A stretch of 64,000 nt of DNA from Bacillota bacterium (GCA_021770445.1 JAETQY010000001.1:124001-188000), one strand, 5' to 3'; shown: positions 8,176-16,227, counted from the stretch's first letter. Notes: a model not told the origin generated them from the sequence alone. A program made the numbers and translations.

Positions 8176-8937
8176 TTGGAGCAAAAAAAGCGGCTGGTCA
8201 TCGTTGTGGCCATTATCCTGCTCATGGCCGCGGCCATGCTTGCCAGCTTTGGCCGGGTCCTTTTCGCGGCTGACACCCCAAAGGTGGTTCTCCCCTCCTC
8301 CAGCGCCGATCCCGGGGATGTCTCTGGCTCGGGCAGCCAGGGGCAGGACTACCAGCGGGTGGAGATCACCACCCAGACGGTCACCGGAGTGGTGGCCACC
8401 CTGGCCCGCCCCGCCAGCTACTACCGGGCGCTGACGGTGGAAACCTTCTGGGAGGGGGGCTCCTCCTCGGTCCAGGTCCAGGTGTGGGCGGACGGGGGCT
8501 GGTCCCACAGCCGCCAGGCCCTCCCCTCCGGCGTGGTGCGCCACGACCTGACGGGCGACGGCACCCTCTACTACTGGTACGACGGCTCCACCCAGTACAG
8601 GCAGGCCCCGGCGGACGAGCGCTCCTCCGACCTGGCCCAGCGCATCCCCACCTACGAGACAGTGCTGGAGCTGGACCCGGAGGATATCATTTCCGCTGGC
8701 TATGAGACCAGAGGCGAGCTGCCCTGTATCTTCGTCGAGGTCCACCCCGAGGGCTCCCAGCAGCTCCGGCGCTTCTGGATCAGCGTGGAGAACGGCCTGC
8801 TGGTCTCCGCCGAGACGGAGGAGAACGGACAGCTGATCTACCGCATGACCGCCTACTCCCCTGTCCAGACCCCCTGTCCCGCCGACGGCAGTTTTTCTCT
8901 GCCCGACGGAGAGGTCCTGCACAGGCTGGGGGACTGA
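8176..8937 (+). CDS. membrane-anchored exported protein of unknown function
   Basis: I do not recognise this 253-residue protein. A short basic start (MEQKKR) is followed by one hydrophobic segment at about residues 7-27, a Ser/Pro/Gly-rich linker and a soluble domain. The domain has alternating hydrophobic and acidic beta-like stretches such as RRFWISVENGLLVSAETEENGQLIYRM. This layout resembles LolA/LolB-like or RseB-like beta-sheet domains that bind lipids or polymers, but I cannot confirm it. The TTG at 8176 is chosen because GGAGAGGAGGA lies eight bases upstream and the membrane segment follows at once. Being downstream of tagO-mnaA hints at an envelope role. Its 3' end is only 14 bases from a convergent gene. 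Confidence 0.65.
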   Translation: MEQKKRLVIVVAIILLMAAAMLASFGRVLFAADTPKVVLPSSSADPGDVSGSGSQGQDYQRVEITTQTVTGVVATLARPASYYRALTVETFWEGGSSSVQVQVWADGGWSHSRQALPSGVVRHDLTGDGTLYYWYDGSTQYRQAPADERSSDLAQRIPTYETVLELDPEDIISAGYETRGELPCIFVEVHPEGSQQLRRFWISVENGLLVSAETEENGQLIYRMTAYSPVQTPCPADGSFSLPDGEVLHRLGD

Positions 8938-8951
8938 GCCCGGGCGGCGCG

Positions 8952-9272
8952 CTAGTCCTCGCTATCTCCCAGTCCCATCAGCAGGACAAGCCCTAGGGCG
9001 ATGACCAGCTCCAGGTCGTCCCCCTCCACCAATAAGTACAGCATGATCAGCAGCAGCAGGATATCGCCGCTGTCGATATTCTCCAAATGGAGAGACTTTA
9101 GCAGACTGGACAGTCCGCCTCCCTCCTGCCCCCCTAAAAGGCCGGACAGCCCCTCTTTTCCCCCCAGGAAATCCGGAAGCCGGAAGGACTGGCGGCGAGG
9201 GCCAGGACGGCTGGGGGGCGTCTCCTCTACAGGCGTATAGGCTACGTCCTGGGGGATATAACGGTTATACAA
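8952..9272 (-). CDS. small low-complexity protein, last gene of a three-gene cluster
   Basis: A 106-residue protein of unknown function starting MYNRYIPQDVAYTPV. The middle is Gly/Leu-rich (FLGGKEGLSGLLGGQEGGG) and the end is a strongly hydrophobic, acidic stretch (GDILLLLIMLYLLVEGDD, then ALGLVLLMGLG). The TTG at 9272 is inferred from GGAGGGGG just upstream; it overlaps the stop of the previous gene by eight bases, suggesting translational coupling. I believe similar Leu-rich/GDD-containing small proteins occur in Clostridia, possibly tied to sporulation, but that is from memory and unverified. Confidence 0.6.
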   Translation of the reverse strand: MYNRYIPQDVAYTPVEETPPSRPGPRRQSFRLPDFLGGKEGLSGLLGGQEGGGLSSLLKSLHLENIDSGDILLLLIMLYLLVEGDDLELVIALGLVLLMGLGDSED

Positions 9273-9690
9273 GCTCCCCCTCCTTCCCGCCAAGGACCCC
9301 CAGCGCCACCCGGACCGCCTTGGCCATCCGGGCGATCTGGATGGCCCGGTCCAGCCGGGCCTGCCGCTCCTCCCGGAGGAAGGGACGCAGGGCATTGAGC
9401 AGGGCGGCGTTCCGGTCCCCTGTACTCTGGACCTGGCGCATGACCTCCATCCCTAGCCGGAGCATTTTGGGGTCCAGCTGCCCCAGCATGGCGGACAGAT
9501 CGGGGGGCGGCCCCTCCGCCGTCACCGGTACATAGGCCGTCTCCCCGGCCTCTGTCGGGGTCTCGGCCTGACCGGCCCCCTCCGGGGCGGGCGGCTGCTC
9601 CCCGGACAGGGAGCGGGCCAGGGCTATGATCTGGCTCATGGCCTCCTGGTTGCCCAGGATGGAATTCAGTTGTTCCTCAAAGCCCGCCAT
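9265..9690 (-). CDS. small helical protein of unknown function
   Basis: A 141-residue protein beginning MAGFEEQLNSILGNQEAMSQI. It has an N-terminal helix with a NQEAMSQI motif, a Pro/Glu/Ala-rich linker at about residues 33-70 and a C-terminal Arg/Leu-rich helical region (LRPFLREERQARLDRAIQIA). There is no signal peptide or catalytic motif. It overlaps the following gene by eight bases and is separated from the preceding one by a 120-bp palindromic repeat. The N-terminal motif loosely resembles DPSQLMTIMNQLM of the third cluster member, which may point to related helical hairpins. Function unknown. Confidence 0.65.
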   Translation of the reverse strand: MAGFEEQLNSILGNQEAMSQIIALARSLSGEQPPAPEGAGQAETPTEAGETAYVPVTAEGPPPDLSAMLGQLDPKMLRLGMEVMRQVQSTGDRNAALLNALRPFLREERQARLDRAIQIARMAKAVRVALGVLGGKEGELV

Positions 9691-9720
9691 TGCTTCATCC
9701 CCTCTCTGCGCAGATCCGCG

Positions 9721-9840
9721 ACCTCATCCGTCACGGCCCTTCGGGCCGCGCCACCTTCCCCTAAAGGGGAAGGCTTTTGGGAGCGTATCCTCTGCCTTCC
9801 CCTTTAGGGGAAGGTGCCCCCGAAGGGGGCGGATGAGGTG
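9721..9840. repeat. 120-bp inverted repeat, REP/MITE-like
   Basis: Two arms of about 50 bases that read as near-identical inverted copies face each other across about 20 bases. Each arm starts CCTCATCCG, carries its own small hairpin (GGCCC-TTC-GGGCC or GCCCCC-GAA-GGGGGC) and ends in CACCTTCCCC followed by TAAAGGGGAAGGC. It contains no ORF and no transposase. It fills the gap between two genes of the small-protein cluster, so any read-through transcript would fold into a very strong hairpin. Confidence 0.85.
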
Positions 9841-9843
9841 CCC

Positions 9844-10083
9844 CTACTCCAGCCCCGCCTGTTTGGCCTGACTGCCGATACGGTCCACCAGCTCGGCGCC
9901 CTCTTTGCTGTGCATCAGCTGGTTCATAATGGTCATCAGCTGGCTGGGGTCACCCGCCGCGGCCTGCCGGGCCGCCTCCTGGACGTGGCCGCTCTGTTTG
10001 TTCAGCAGCGTCATCAGCTTCTGTGCGTCGCTGGACTGCGCCAGCTGGGAGATCGCGTCCCGGTTCTTCTTTGATAACTCCAT
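9844..10083 (-). CDS. small helical protein, first gene of the three-gene cluster
   Basis: A 79-residue, probably all-helical protein starting MELSKKNRDAISQLAQSSDAQ. It has two Gln/Ala/Leu-rich helices around an AAAGDPSQLMTIMNQLM motif, and no signal peptide or cysteine. The ATG at 10083 is preferred to one at 10098 because GAGGAG lies seven bases upstream of it. Function unknown. Orientation and spacing suggest it belongs with the two genes downstream, although the palindromic repeat between them may partly isolate its transcript. Confidence 0.6.
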   Translation of the reverse strand: MELSKKNRDAISQLAQSSDAQKLMTLLNKQSGHVQEAARQAAAGDPSQLMTIMNQLMHSKEGAELVDRIGSQAKQAGLE

Positions 10084-10157
10084 GTCCACACTCCTCATAG
10101 GGTTTTCGGGCCCTTGACTAATCCAGTATATGCAGTGCGAAGGCAAGGTGATACAGT

Positions 10158-10616
10158 ATGAAAATCCTGGTCTTTTCCGACTCCCACCGCTCCCTGTCCG
10201 GAATGTACGCCGCCATCGACCTCCACAAACCGGAGCAGGTCATCCACCTGGGCGACATGATGGACGACGCCGAGGAGGTGGCGAAGCACTACCCCACTAC
10301 CCCCTTCTGCCTTGTCCCTGGCAACTGCGACGGCTGGGGATTGGCCGTCCCTGTCAAGAAAGAGATTAAGCTGGGCGGGAAGTCCATTCTCCTCTCCCAC
10401 GGCCACCGCTGGGGGGTCAAGAGCGGCTACGACAAGGCTATCGCCGACGCCCGGGCTGTGGGGGCGGATATCCTCCTCTTCGGACACACCCACGTCCCCC
10501 TGTGCCGGCGGCTGGAGGACGGCCTGTGGATGCTGAATCCCGGCCCCGCCCGCTCCAGCTACGGCCTGATCGAAATAGAGAACGGAAATATCTCCTGTAC
10601 CTTGCATCAGATGTAG
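10158..10616 (+). CDS. YfcE/MJ0936-type metallophosphoesterase
   Basis: A 152-residue calcineurin-like phosphoesterase of the YfcE/MJ0936 group. The metal-binding motifs are all present: SDSH at residues 7-10, HLGDMMDD near 31, GNCD near 57, SHGH near 80 and FGHTH near 110. These coordinate two metal ions, typically Mn, and relatives hydrolyse phosphodiesters such as 2',3'-cyclic nucleotides or model substrates; the natural substrate is unknown. Length matches the single-domain family. It is followed after 24 bases by cls in the same direction and is divergent from the small-protein cluster. Confidence 0.88.
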   Translation: MKILVFSDSHRSLSGMYAAIDLHKPEQVIHLGDMMDDAEEVAKHYPTTPFCLVPGNCDGWGLAVPVKKEIKLGGKSILLSHGHRWGVKSGYDKAIADARAVGADILLFGHTHVPLCRRLEDGLWMLNPGPARSSYGLIEIENGNISCTLHQM

Positions 10617-10640
10617 CAAAATATAGAGAGGTAACTTGAG

Positions 10641-12164
10641 ATGAAAAAGATCCTCTATATCCTTCTCCACCGCTCGGTATTTGTGGCGCTGGCCCTGCTG
10701 GTTCAAATCGCCGCCCTGGCCGTCATGGTGGTCTCCTTCTCCGCCACGGAGGCTTTTTACTGGTGCTGCATCGCCTTGAGCGTGGCCGCCGCCATTGCCA
10801 TCGTGGGCAGCCGGATGGAACCCGGCTATAAGATCGCCTGGCTGCTGCTGATCCTGCCCTTCCCCATCTTCGGCGGGGTCTTTTATATTCTGGTGGGGGG
10901 CGGCTACATCCCCAAGCGCACCCAGAAGCGGATGCAGGGTATGCTGGAAAAATCCGCCGAGACCCTGAAGGACGACTTCAAGGCGGAGGACCTGCTCCCC
11001 TTGGGGGGCGACGCCGCCGGACAGGCCAACTATCTGGAGCGCCGAGCCGCCTGCCCCGCCTACACCAACACCGAGACGGAATATTTCCCTCTGGGCGACG
11101 AGGTGTTCCCCCGGATGCTGGAGGAGCTGGAGAAGGCGGAAAAATATATCTTTCTGGAGTATTTCATCATCCAGCCCGGGGTCTTCTGGGACAGCATTCT
11201 GTCCATCCTAGAGCGCAAGGCCGCCCAGGGGGTGGAGGTCCGGGTACTGTATGACGACTTTGGCTGCATGTTCACCCTGCCCCGGGACTACAACGAGACG
11301 CTGATCAAAAAGGGCATCCAGTGCCGGGTGTTCAACCGGCTGATGCCGGTGATGTCCCTGCGGCTGAACAACCGGGACCACCGGAAGCTGCTCATCATCG
11401 ACGGGAAGGTGGGCTTTACCGGTGGGGTAAACCTGGCCGACGAGTATATCAACGTTCGGGAGCGCTTCGGCCACTGGAAGGACAGCGCCATTCTGCTGGA
11501 GGGGGACGCCGTCTGGTCTATGACGGTGATGTTCCTCACCATGTGGGACAACATCGCCGACTGGGACGAGGATTTCGAGCGCTTCCGTCCCCCGGCCTCC
11601 CCGGTGCGACCCTGGACGGGCTACGTCCAGCCCTACACCGACACCCCCCTGGACCGGGAGGCGGTGGGCCAGTCGGTCTATCTGAACATGATCTCCAAGG
11701 CCAAAAATTATATCTATATCACCACCCCCTATCTGGTCATCGACGTGGCCACCAACACCGCCCTGTGCAACGCCGCCAAATCTGGGGTGGATGTGCGGAT
11801 CATCACCCCCCATATCCCCGATAAGCGGTATGTCTTTGAGGTCACCCGGGCCCACTACCAGCCCCTGCTGGAGGCGGGGGTACAAATATACGAGTACACC
11901 CCCGGCTTTATCCACGCCAAAAACTTTGTGGTAGACGACCGCTTCGCCACAGTGGGCACCGTCAACCTGGACTACCGCAGCCTGTTCCTCCACTTCGAGG
12001 ACGGCGTATGGCTGTGCGAGGCTCCCTGTATCCGGGACATCCGAAAGGACTTTGAGGCCACGCTGGCTGTCTCCGAGCTGTACTCCCTGCGGCGCTTCAA
12101 GCATTTAAACATCCTCCTCCAGCTCTACCGCAGCATTTTGCGAGTCTTCGCGCCATTGATGTAA
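10641..12164 (+). CDS. cls: cardiolipin synthase, phospholipase D superfamily
   Basis: A 507-residue membrane enzyme that condenses two phosphatidylglycerol molecules into cardiolipin plus glycerol. Two N-terminal hydrophobic segments (about residues 10-30 and 37-55) and a third near 70-85 anchor it. Two HKD motifs follow: HRKLLIIDGKVGFTGG beginning at His247 and HAKNFVVDDRFATVGTVN beginning at His425. The spacing and the length are typical of bacterial Cls. AGAGGTAACTTGAG precedes the ATG. A strong bidirectional hairpin terminator ends it, shared with the convergent TSUP gene. Confidence 0.93.
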   Translation: MKKILYILLHRSVFVALALLVQIAALAVMVVSFSATEAFYWCCIALSVAAAIAIVGSRMEPGYKIAWLLLILPFPIFGGVFYILVGGGYIPKRTQKRMQGMLEKSAETLKDDFKAEDLLPLGGDAAGQANYLERRAACPAYTNTETEYFPLGDEVFPRMLEELEKAEKYIFLEYFIIQPGVFWDSILSILERKAAQGVEVRVLYDDFGCMFTLPRDYNETLIKKGIQCRVFNRLMPVMSLRLNNRDHRKLLIIDGKVGFTGGVNLADEYINVRERFGHWKDSAILLEGDAVWSMTVMFLTMWDNIADWDEDFERFRPPASPVRPWTGYVQPYTDTPLDREAVGQSVYLNMISKAKNYIYITTPYLVIDVATNTALCNAAKSGVDVRIITPHIPDKRYVFEVTRAHYQPLLEAGVQIYEYTPGFIHAKNFVVDDRFATVGTVNLDYRSLFLHFEDGVWLCEAPCIRDIRKDFEATLAVSELYSLRRFKHLNILLQLYRSILRVFAPLM

Positions 12165-12166
12165 AA

Positions 12167-12205
12167 AACTGCCCTCGGGACGCATTGCGCGTCCCAAGGG
12201 CAGTT
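12167..12205. terminator. bidirectional terminator between cls and the TSUP gene
   Basis: AAACTGCCCTCGGGACGC and GCGTCCCAAGGGCAGTTT pair with one mismatch around a five-base loop, with A-rich and T-containing flanks. Confidence 0.8.
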
Positions 12206-12217
12206 TCGTTATGTCTC

Positions 12218-12994
12218 TTATCCGCCAAACAGACCGTAGATCAGCCTTGCCAGCAGCAGGGCCAGCACCACGAAGAACATGGGCCGGATCACCTTGGCCC
12301 CGCCCTTCAGGGCCAGGCCAGAGCCCACATAGTTGCCTGCGATGCCACACAGGGCGGCGGGGATGCCCACCGACCACATCACCTTGCCTGCAATGGCAAA
12401 GGTCACCAGAGAGGCCACACCGCTAGCCGAGTTGGCCACCTTGGTGTTGCCCGAGGCGGTAAGTAGGTCGAACCGGCACAGCCCGGTGAAGGCCAACATG
12501 AGGAAGGTGCCCGCCCCCGGACCGAAAAAGCCATCGTACCCGCCGATGACAAGGCCAATCCCGGCGGCCATGGCCATCAGTTGGCCTCGGTTCAGCTCGC
12601 CGGAACGGTCCTCCTGGCCGAAGTCCCGCTTCATCAGCAGGAAGACGGCCATGACCGGTACAATAGCCAGCATCACGTAGTACAGCACCTGCTCCGGCAT
12701 GATCAGATTCAGCCGCGCCCCAAACCAAGCGCCCACCAGAGCCCCTACCATCCCAGCCAGGGCGCTGGGGACATGGACGTCCCCCCGCTTCAGGAATCGC
12801 CCCGTTGCCAGCAGTGTCCCGAATGTATTGCCGCACTTGTTGGTTCCGGACGCAACATGGGCGGGCAGTCCCGCTAGCAGGTAGGCTGGCAAGGTAATGA
12901 GCCCGCCCCCTCCCGCCACAGCGTCAATGAGCCCGCCCAGAAACACCAGCGGGCAGACGATCAGCCAGATATGCACCAATTCCTGTAGTTCCAT
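12218..12994 (-). CDS. TSUP family (TauE/SafE) membrane permease
   Basis: A 258-residue integral membrane protein with about eight hydrophobic helices and the TSUP hallmarks: FLGGLIDAVAGGGGLITLPAYL near the N-terminus and a repeated GGYDGFFGPGAGTFLML in the second half. The family moves sulfite, organosulfonates or related small anions; substrate cannot be told here. AAAGGAGAGAGATAG precedes the ATG at 12994. It is convergent with cls. A large nested palindrome begins about 16 bases upstream of its start codon and would lie in its leader if transcription begins farther upstream. Confidence 0.88.
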   Translation of the reverse strand: MELQELVHIWLIVCPLVFLGGLIDAVAGGGGLITLPAYLLAGLPAHVASGTNKCGNTFGTLLATGRFLKRGDVHVPSALAGMVGALVGAWFGARLNLIMPEQVLYYVMLAIVPVMAVFLLMKRDFGQEDRSGELNRGQLMAMAAGIGLVIGGYDGFFGPGAGTFLMLAFTGLCRFDLLTASGNTKVANSASGVASLVTFAIAGKVMWSVGIPAALCGIAGNYVGSGLALKGGAKVIRPMFFVVLALLLARLIYGLFGG

Positions 12995-13010
12995 CTATCT
13001 CTCTCCTTTT

Positions 13011-13181
13011 GTCCCTTTTTTCTTTGTAAAGAAAAAAGGGACCGAAAAAAGAAACTTTTGCGAAAAACTTCGTTTTTCTTCTGTCTTTCAATTACTCCGC
13101 TGCGCAACAGGTAAGCGAGAGGAAAAACGAAGTTTTTCCAGAAGTTTTCTTTTGATTCTTTTCTTTTTCAAAAGAAAAGAA
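13011..13181. repeat. nested inverted-repeat element of about 170 bp
   Basis: A perfect 15-bp inverted repeat (GTCCCTTTTTTCTTT / AAAGAAAAAAGGGAC, 13011-13042) starts the element, and a perfect 12-bp one (TTCTTTTCTTTT / AAAAGAAAAGAA, 13156-13181) ends it. Between them are two GAAAAAC-NNN-GTTTTTC hairpins which are inverted copies of each other, as are their flanks. The whole block is therefore a large imperfect palindrome built of smaller ones. It carries no ORF and is much more AT-rich than its surroundings. It lies between the TSUP gene and rarA. Confidence 0.85.
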
Positions 13182-13187
13182 CATGCG

Positions 13188-14453
13188 TCACTGACCCTTG
13201 ATCTCCTCCCAGTACCGCTTGGCGGCCTGTTCGGTCTTGTTGTCACCGTACTGATAATAGCACGTCCCCACCAGCTCGTCGGGCAGGTACTGCTGCTCCA
13301 CCCAGTGGCGTGGGAAGCTATGGGGGTACTTGTAGCCCTGCGCCCGCTCCTGACCGGCGGAATCGGCGTGGACATTTTGCAGCTCCCGGGGGATGCTCCC
13401 GGTCCGCCCCGCCCGGACGTCGGTCAGGGCGGCGTCGATGGCCATACAGGCGGTGTTGGACTTGGGGGCGGTGGCCAGCAGAATCACCGCCTCGGCCAGG
13501 GGCAGCTTGGCCTCTGGGAGGCCCAGCTGGATGGCATTGTCCACGCAGGCCTTTACGATGGGCACCGCCATGGGGTAGGCCAGGCCAATGTCCTCGCTGG
13601 CGGAGCACAAAATGCGGCGGATGGCGGTAATCAGGTCCCCCGCCTCCAGCAGCCGGGCCAGGTAGTGGAGGGCGGCGTCCGGGTCGGACCCACGGAGGGA
13701 CTTCATCAGCGCCGAGGCGATATCGTAGTGGGCGTCTCCCTCCCGGTCGTAGCGCATGGCCGACTTCTGGGCGGCGGTCTGGGCGTCCTCCAGGGTGACA
13801 AGGAGCTTTCCTTGCTCCCGCCTGGCAGCGGTGAGGAGCAGCTCCACGGCGTTCATGGCCTTGCGCACGTCTCCCCCGCAGGCGGAGGCGATATGCTCCC
13901 GGACGCCCTCCTCGCAGACGACCTCCGCGCCCAGACGCCGGGACATGATGGAAATGCCCCGGTCGATGGCGGGGAGCACGTCGGCGGCGGTGATCTGCTT
14001 AAACTCGAAGACGCTGGCCCGGGATAAGACGGCCCCGAAGACGGCGAAGAAGGGATTTTCCGTGGTGGAGGCGATGAGGGTGATCCGCCCATCCTCCATG
14101 AACTCCAGCAGGGATTGCTGCTGCTTCTTGTTGAAATACTGGATCTCGTCCAGGTAGAGCAGCACCCCCTCCGGGGCCAGCAGCGTACCGATGTCCGCCA
14201 TAATATCCTTGATGTCGGAGATGGAGGCGGTGGTGGCGTTGAGCCGGTGGAGGGGCCGGTTGGTCCGCTGGGCGATGATGTTGGCCACCGTGGTCTTGCC
14301 GGTGCCCGAGGGGCCGTAGAAAATCAGGTTGGGCACGTTGCCCCCCTCCACGATCCGGCGGAGCAGGCCGTCTTTCCCCAAAATATGACTCTGACCCACC
14401 ACCTCGTCCAGACTGGTGGGCCGAATTTCGTCCGCCAGTGGGCGGTATGCCAT
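13188..14453 (-). CDS. rarA: replication-associated recombination protein A
   Basis: A 421-residue AAA+ ATPase of the RarA/MgsA/WRNIP1 family, related to the clamp loader and to RuvB, acting at stalled replication forks. Walker A is GPSGTGKT at residues 47-54, Walker B LLYLDEIQ at 98-105, and sensor motif STTENPFF follows. The C-terminal tetramerisation region ends with the family-typical PHSFPRHWVEQQYLP. Full length. The ATG at 14453 is preceded by AGAAAGGTGTGACGT. In Bacillus and many Clostridia the 6S RNA gene lies close to rarA, which is relevant to the RNA proposed at 16.2 kb. Confidence 0.95.
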   Translation of the reverse strand: MAYRPLADEIRPTSLDEVVGQSHILGKDGLLRRIVEGGNVPNLIFYGPSGTGKTTVANIIAQRTNRPLHRLNATTASISDIKDIMADIGTLLAPEGVLLYLDEIQYFNKKQQQSLLEFMEDGRITLIASTTENPFFAVFGAVLSRASVFEFKQITAADVLPAIDRGISIMSRRLGAEVVCEEGVREHIASACGGDVRKAMNAVELLLTAARREQGKLLVTLEDAQTAAQKSAMRYDREGDAHYDIASALMKSLRGSDPDAALHYLARLLEAGDLITAIRRILCSASEDIGLAYPMAVPIVKACVDNAIQLGLPEAKLPLAEAVILLATAPKSNTACMAIDAALTDVRAGRTGSIPRELQNVHADSAGQERAQGYKYPHSFPRHWVEQQYLPDELVGTCYYQYGDNKTEQAAKRYWEEIKGQ

Positions 14454-14474
14454 AACACGTCACACCTTTCTGTT

Positions 14475-15059
14475 TTATCCCCGCTCCAGCGCCCCGCCGT
14501 AGCGCTTCAGCGCCTTCCGCCGCCGCCGCCAGTCGGGCATAAGGCTGTCCATCCGGGCGTAAAAGCCAGGGCCGTGGTCGTGGTGGAGGAAGTGGACCAG
14601 CTCATGGAGGGCCACATAGTCCCGCAGCTCCTCCGAGCACCGGGCCAGGGCGGTATTCAGGGTGATGTACCCCTGGGCCCAGTGGCAGTTGCCCCACTGA
14701 CTTTTCAGCTTCCGCAGCTTCAGCGCCGGAAAGGCCACCCCCAGGGGAGCCACTAAGGGGTACACCCGCGTGAGTGCCTCCCCCAGCAGCCGGGCGCACT
14801 CCTCCCGGGACACCGGGGGCAGCGGTTCCTCCTGCCGCTCCGCCCGCCGGTGGACGGCGTCCAGGATCCACCCGCTTTTCTCCCGAATGAAGTCGTCCGC
14901 CTGCTTCACGGGACAGCCCAGGGGCAGAGAGACCATGATCTCTCCATCCGCCCCCACCCGTAGGTTGAGGTTCTTCACCCGCTTCCGGGTCAGGGTGTAG
15001 GTGAGGGGCCCCAAGGGGGTGTCCACTAGCCGGAGCTGGGGTGCGTTCGTTTTTACCAT
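14475..15059 (-). CDS. YgjP-like metallopeptidase (DUF45 family)
   Basis: A 194-residue protein of the YgjP/DUF45 group of zinc peptidases. The gluzincin-type motif HELVH is at residues 152-156, with a further His at 162 in HHDHGPGFY, and the family's SQWGNC segment at about 120-125. The N-terminal half (KRVKNLNLRVGADGEIMVSLP) is a beta-rich domain typical of the family. Catalytic residues look complete; the substrate is unknown. The ATG at 15059 overlaps the last codons and stop of the DUF2804 gene by seven bases, with GTGGAG upstream, so the two are probably translated together. Confidence 0.87.
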   Translation of the reverse strand: MVKTNAPQLRLVDTPLGPLTYTLTRKRVKNLNLRVGADGEIMVSLPLGCPVKQADDFIREKSGWILDAVHRRAERQEEPLPPVSREECARLLGEALTRVYPLVAPLGVAFPALKLRKLKSQWGNCHWAQGYITLNTALARCSEELRDYVALHELVHFLHHDHGPGFYARMDSLMPDWRRRRKALKRYGGALERG

Positions 15060-16084
15060 TTGTTCTCCACTTCCTCGGCAAAGCCCAGGAAGTCCTTGAC
15101 AAAAACCTCCGTGCCGTCGTCCAAAATAGCCAGGCCGGTGAACTTGCCAAAAATCTGGTGCTGGTCCGACTTGACTACCCCGGCGCTGGTACAGGCGGAG
15201 CGGTCCAGAATAGGGTCGAAGCGCATCTCGAAGCGGCCGTCGTCGCTGCTGAACTCCCACTGGTCCATGTACCGGCGCCGGCGCCTCCGGCCGGGAATCT
15301 TGAAGCGCACCTTGGACAATTTATGTGCCTTGCCGTTATAGAACAGCATATTCTCGGTGGCGGCGGAGGTATTTCCGAAGCCGTAGCCCAGGTTGAAGCC
15401 GAAGGGGACCCCCTCCGCCAGCCCGGAGGCCGAGGCCCAGTACCAGGTGTTGTGGTAGGTCCAGACCCCCCTGCCCCAATCCAGCACGCCGAAGGAATCG
15501 GCGGGGTCCAGCATGTACTCGTCCTCCCCCACCGTCACCTTGCCCGAGGCCCGCAGGCAGTTAATCTTCTGGTTGAAGTAGAAGTGTCCCGGCTTATCGA
15601 AGGGAGTGCAGATGACCATAGACTCCTCCGGCTCGCCGGTGAGCTCGATATAGGCGTCCAGGGCCTCCCGGCCCCGGAAGTTCTCCATGTGGGCGTAGAG
15701 CAGCCGCCGGTCCTCCTCCCGGCGGAAGAGCAGGGAGTACCCCTTCCTCCCGGAGGCGCTGTCCCCCTCCAGGGTGCTGGCCGGCATCCCGGTACTCCCC
15801 ATGGGCATCAGCCGCATGGGGCTCTTGGTGATCTGGGTCTTCTCCCAGAAGTCCAGAAAGGAGATGGAGTCCAGCCCCATATATCCGTTGTCCGCGATGG
15901 TCAGGGCCAGACCGAACTGGCCGTTCATCACGCAGTAGTAGTCCCACTCCTTGATCCGCAGCGCGGAGGCCTTGATCTGATTCCGATTGTAGACGGGCAG
16001 CAGCTTTTTGGCAAAGCCCGGCTCCCGGAGATTCCCCTTCTCATCCAGCAGCGGCCCCGCCGCGGTAATCTCGTGCTGTTCCAT
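15053..16084 (-). CDS. DUF2804 family protein
   Basis: A 343-residue protein matching DUF2804, a family of unknown function with lipocalin-like beta-rich sequence. Recognisable stretches are GPLLDEKGNLREPGFAKKLL at the N-terminus, the GNTSAATENMLFYNGKAHKL region and MDQWEFSSDDGRFEMRFDP. Aromatic and acidic residues are abundant, and no signal peptide is seen. The ATG at 16084 has GGAGG eight bases upstream and a near-consensus promoter. It is the first gene of a two-gene unit with the metallopeptidase. No function can be assigned. Confidence 0.88.
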   Translation of the reverse strand: MEQHEITAAGPLLDEKGNLREPGFAKKLLPVYNRNQIKASALRIKEWDYYCVMNGQFGLALTIADNGYMGLDSISFLDFWEKTQITKSPMRLMPMGSTGMPASTLEGDSASGRKGYSLLFRREEDRRLLYAHMENFRGREALDAYIELTGEPEESMVICTPFDKPGHFYFNQKINCLRASGKVTVGEDEYMLDPADSFGVLDWGRGVWTYHNTWYWASASGLAEGVPFGFNLGYGFGNTSAATENMLFYNGKAHKLSKVRFKIPGRRRRRRYMDQWEFSSDDGRFEMRFDPILDRSACTSAGVVKSDQHQIFGKFTGLAILDDGTEVFVKDFLGFAEEVENKW

Positions 16085-16111
16085 AGGTCCAGCCTCCTTT
16101 CGTACCCGCCT

Positions 16112-16140
16112 ATTATACTGTAAAAATTCCCTTCCTGCAA
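16112..16140 (-). promoter_or_regulatory. sigma-A promoter of the DUF2804 gene
   Basis: On the minus strand TTGCAG (16140-16135) and TATAAT (16117-16112) are separated by 17 bases, with the start codon 28 bases on. Confidence 0.75.
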
Positions 16141-16146
16141 TTGTTT

Positions 16147-16187
16147 TCTGAAAAAACCAAGCGCGGCCCAAAAAATCGGACCGCGCC
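16147..16187 (-). terminator. insulating hairpin between divergent promoters
   Basis: GCGCGG and CCGCGC with additional CC/GG pairs form a stem around AAAAAATC (16161-16187). Read on the minus strand it is followed by TTGGTTTTTTC. It lies upstream of both divergent promoters and could block antisense transcription entering the DUF2804 gene. Confidence 0.4.
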
Positions 16188-16198
16188 TGAAAAATTGC

Positions 16199-16227
16199 TT
16201 GCTTAATTCCAATATTTGCGCTACAAT
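16199..16227 (+). promoter_or_regulatory. sigma-A promoter of the structured RNA
   Basis: TTGCTT at 16199-16204 and TACAAT at 16222-16227 are 17 bases apart. Transcription would begin at about 16234, at the first base pair of the closing stem of the downstream RNA. Confidence 0.7.

Noticed and set aside
8938-8951. Terminator between the convergent genes at 8.9 kb
   Set aside because: Only 14 bases separate the stop codons and no hairpin with a U-tract can be drawn there.
12897-14027. 376-codon plus-strand frame spanning the TSUP leader, palindrome and rarA
   Set aside because: It runs across a repeat element and opposite Walker motifs of rarA; no ribosome site or domain.
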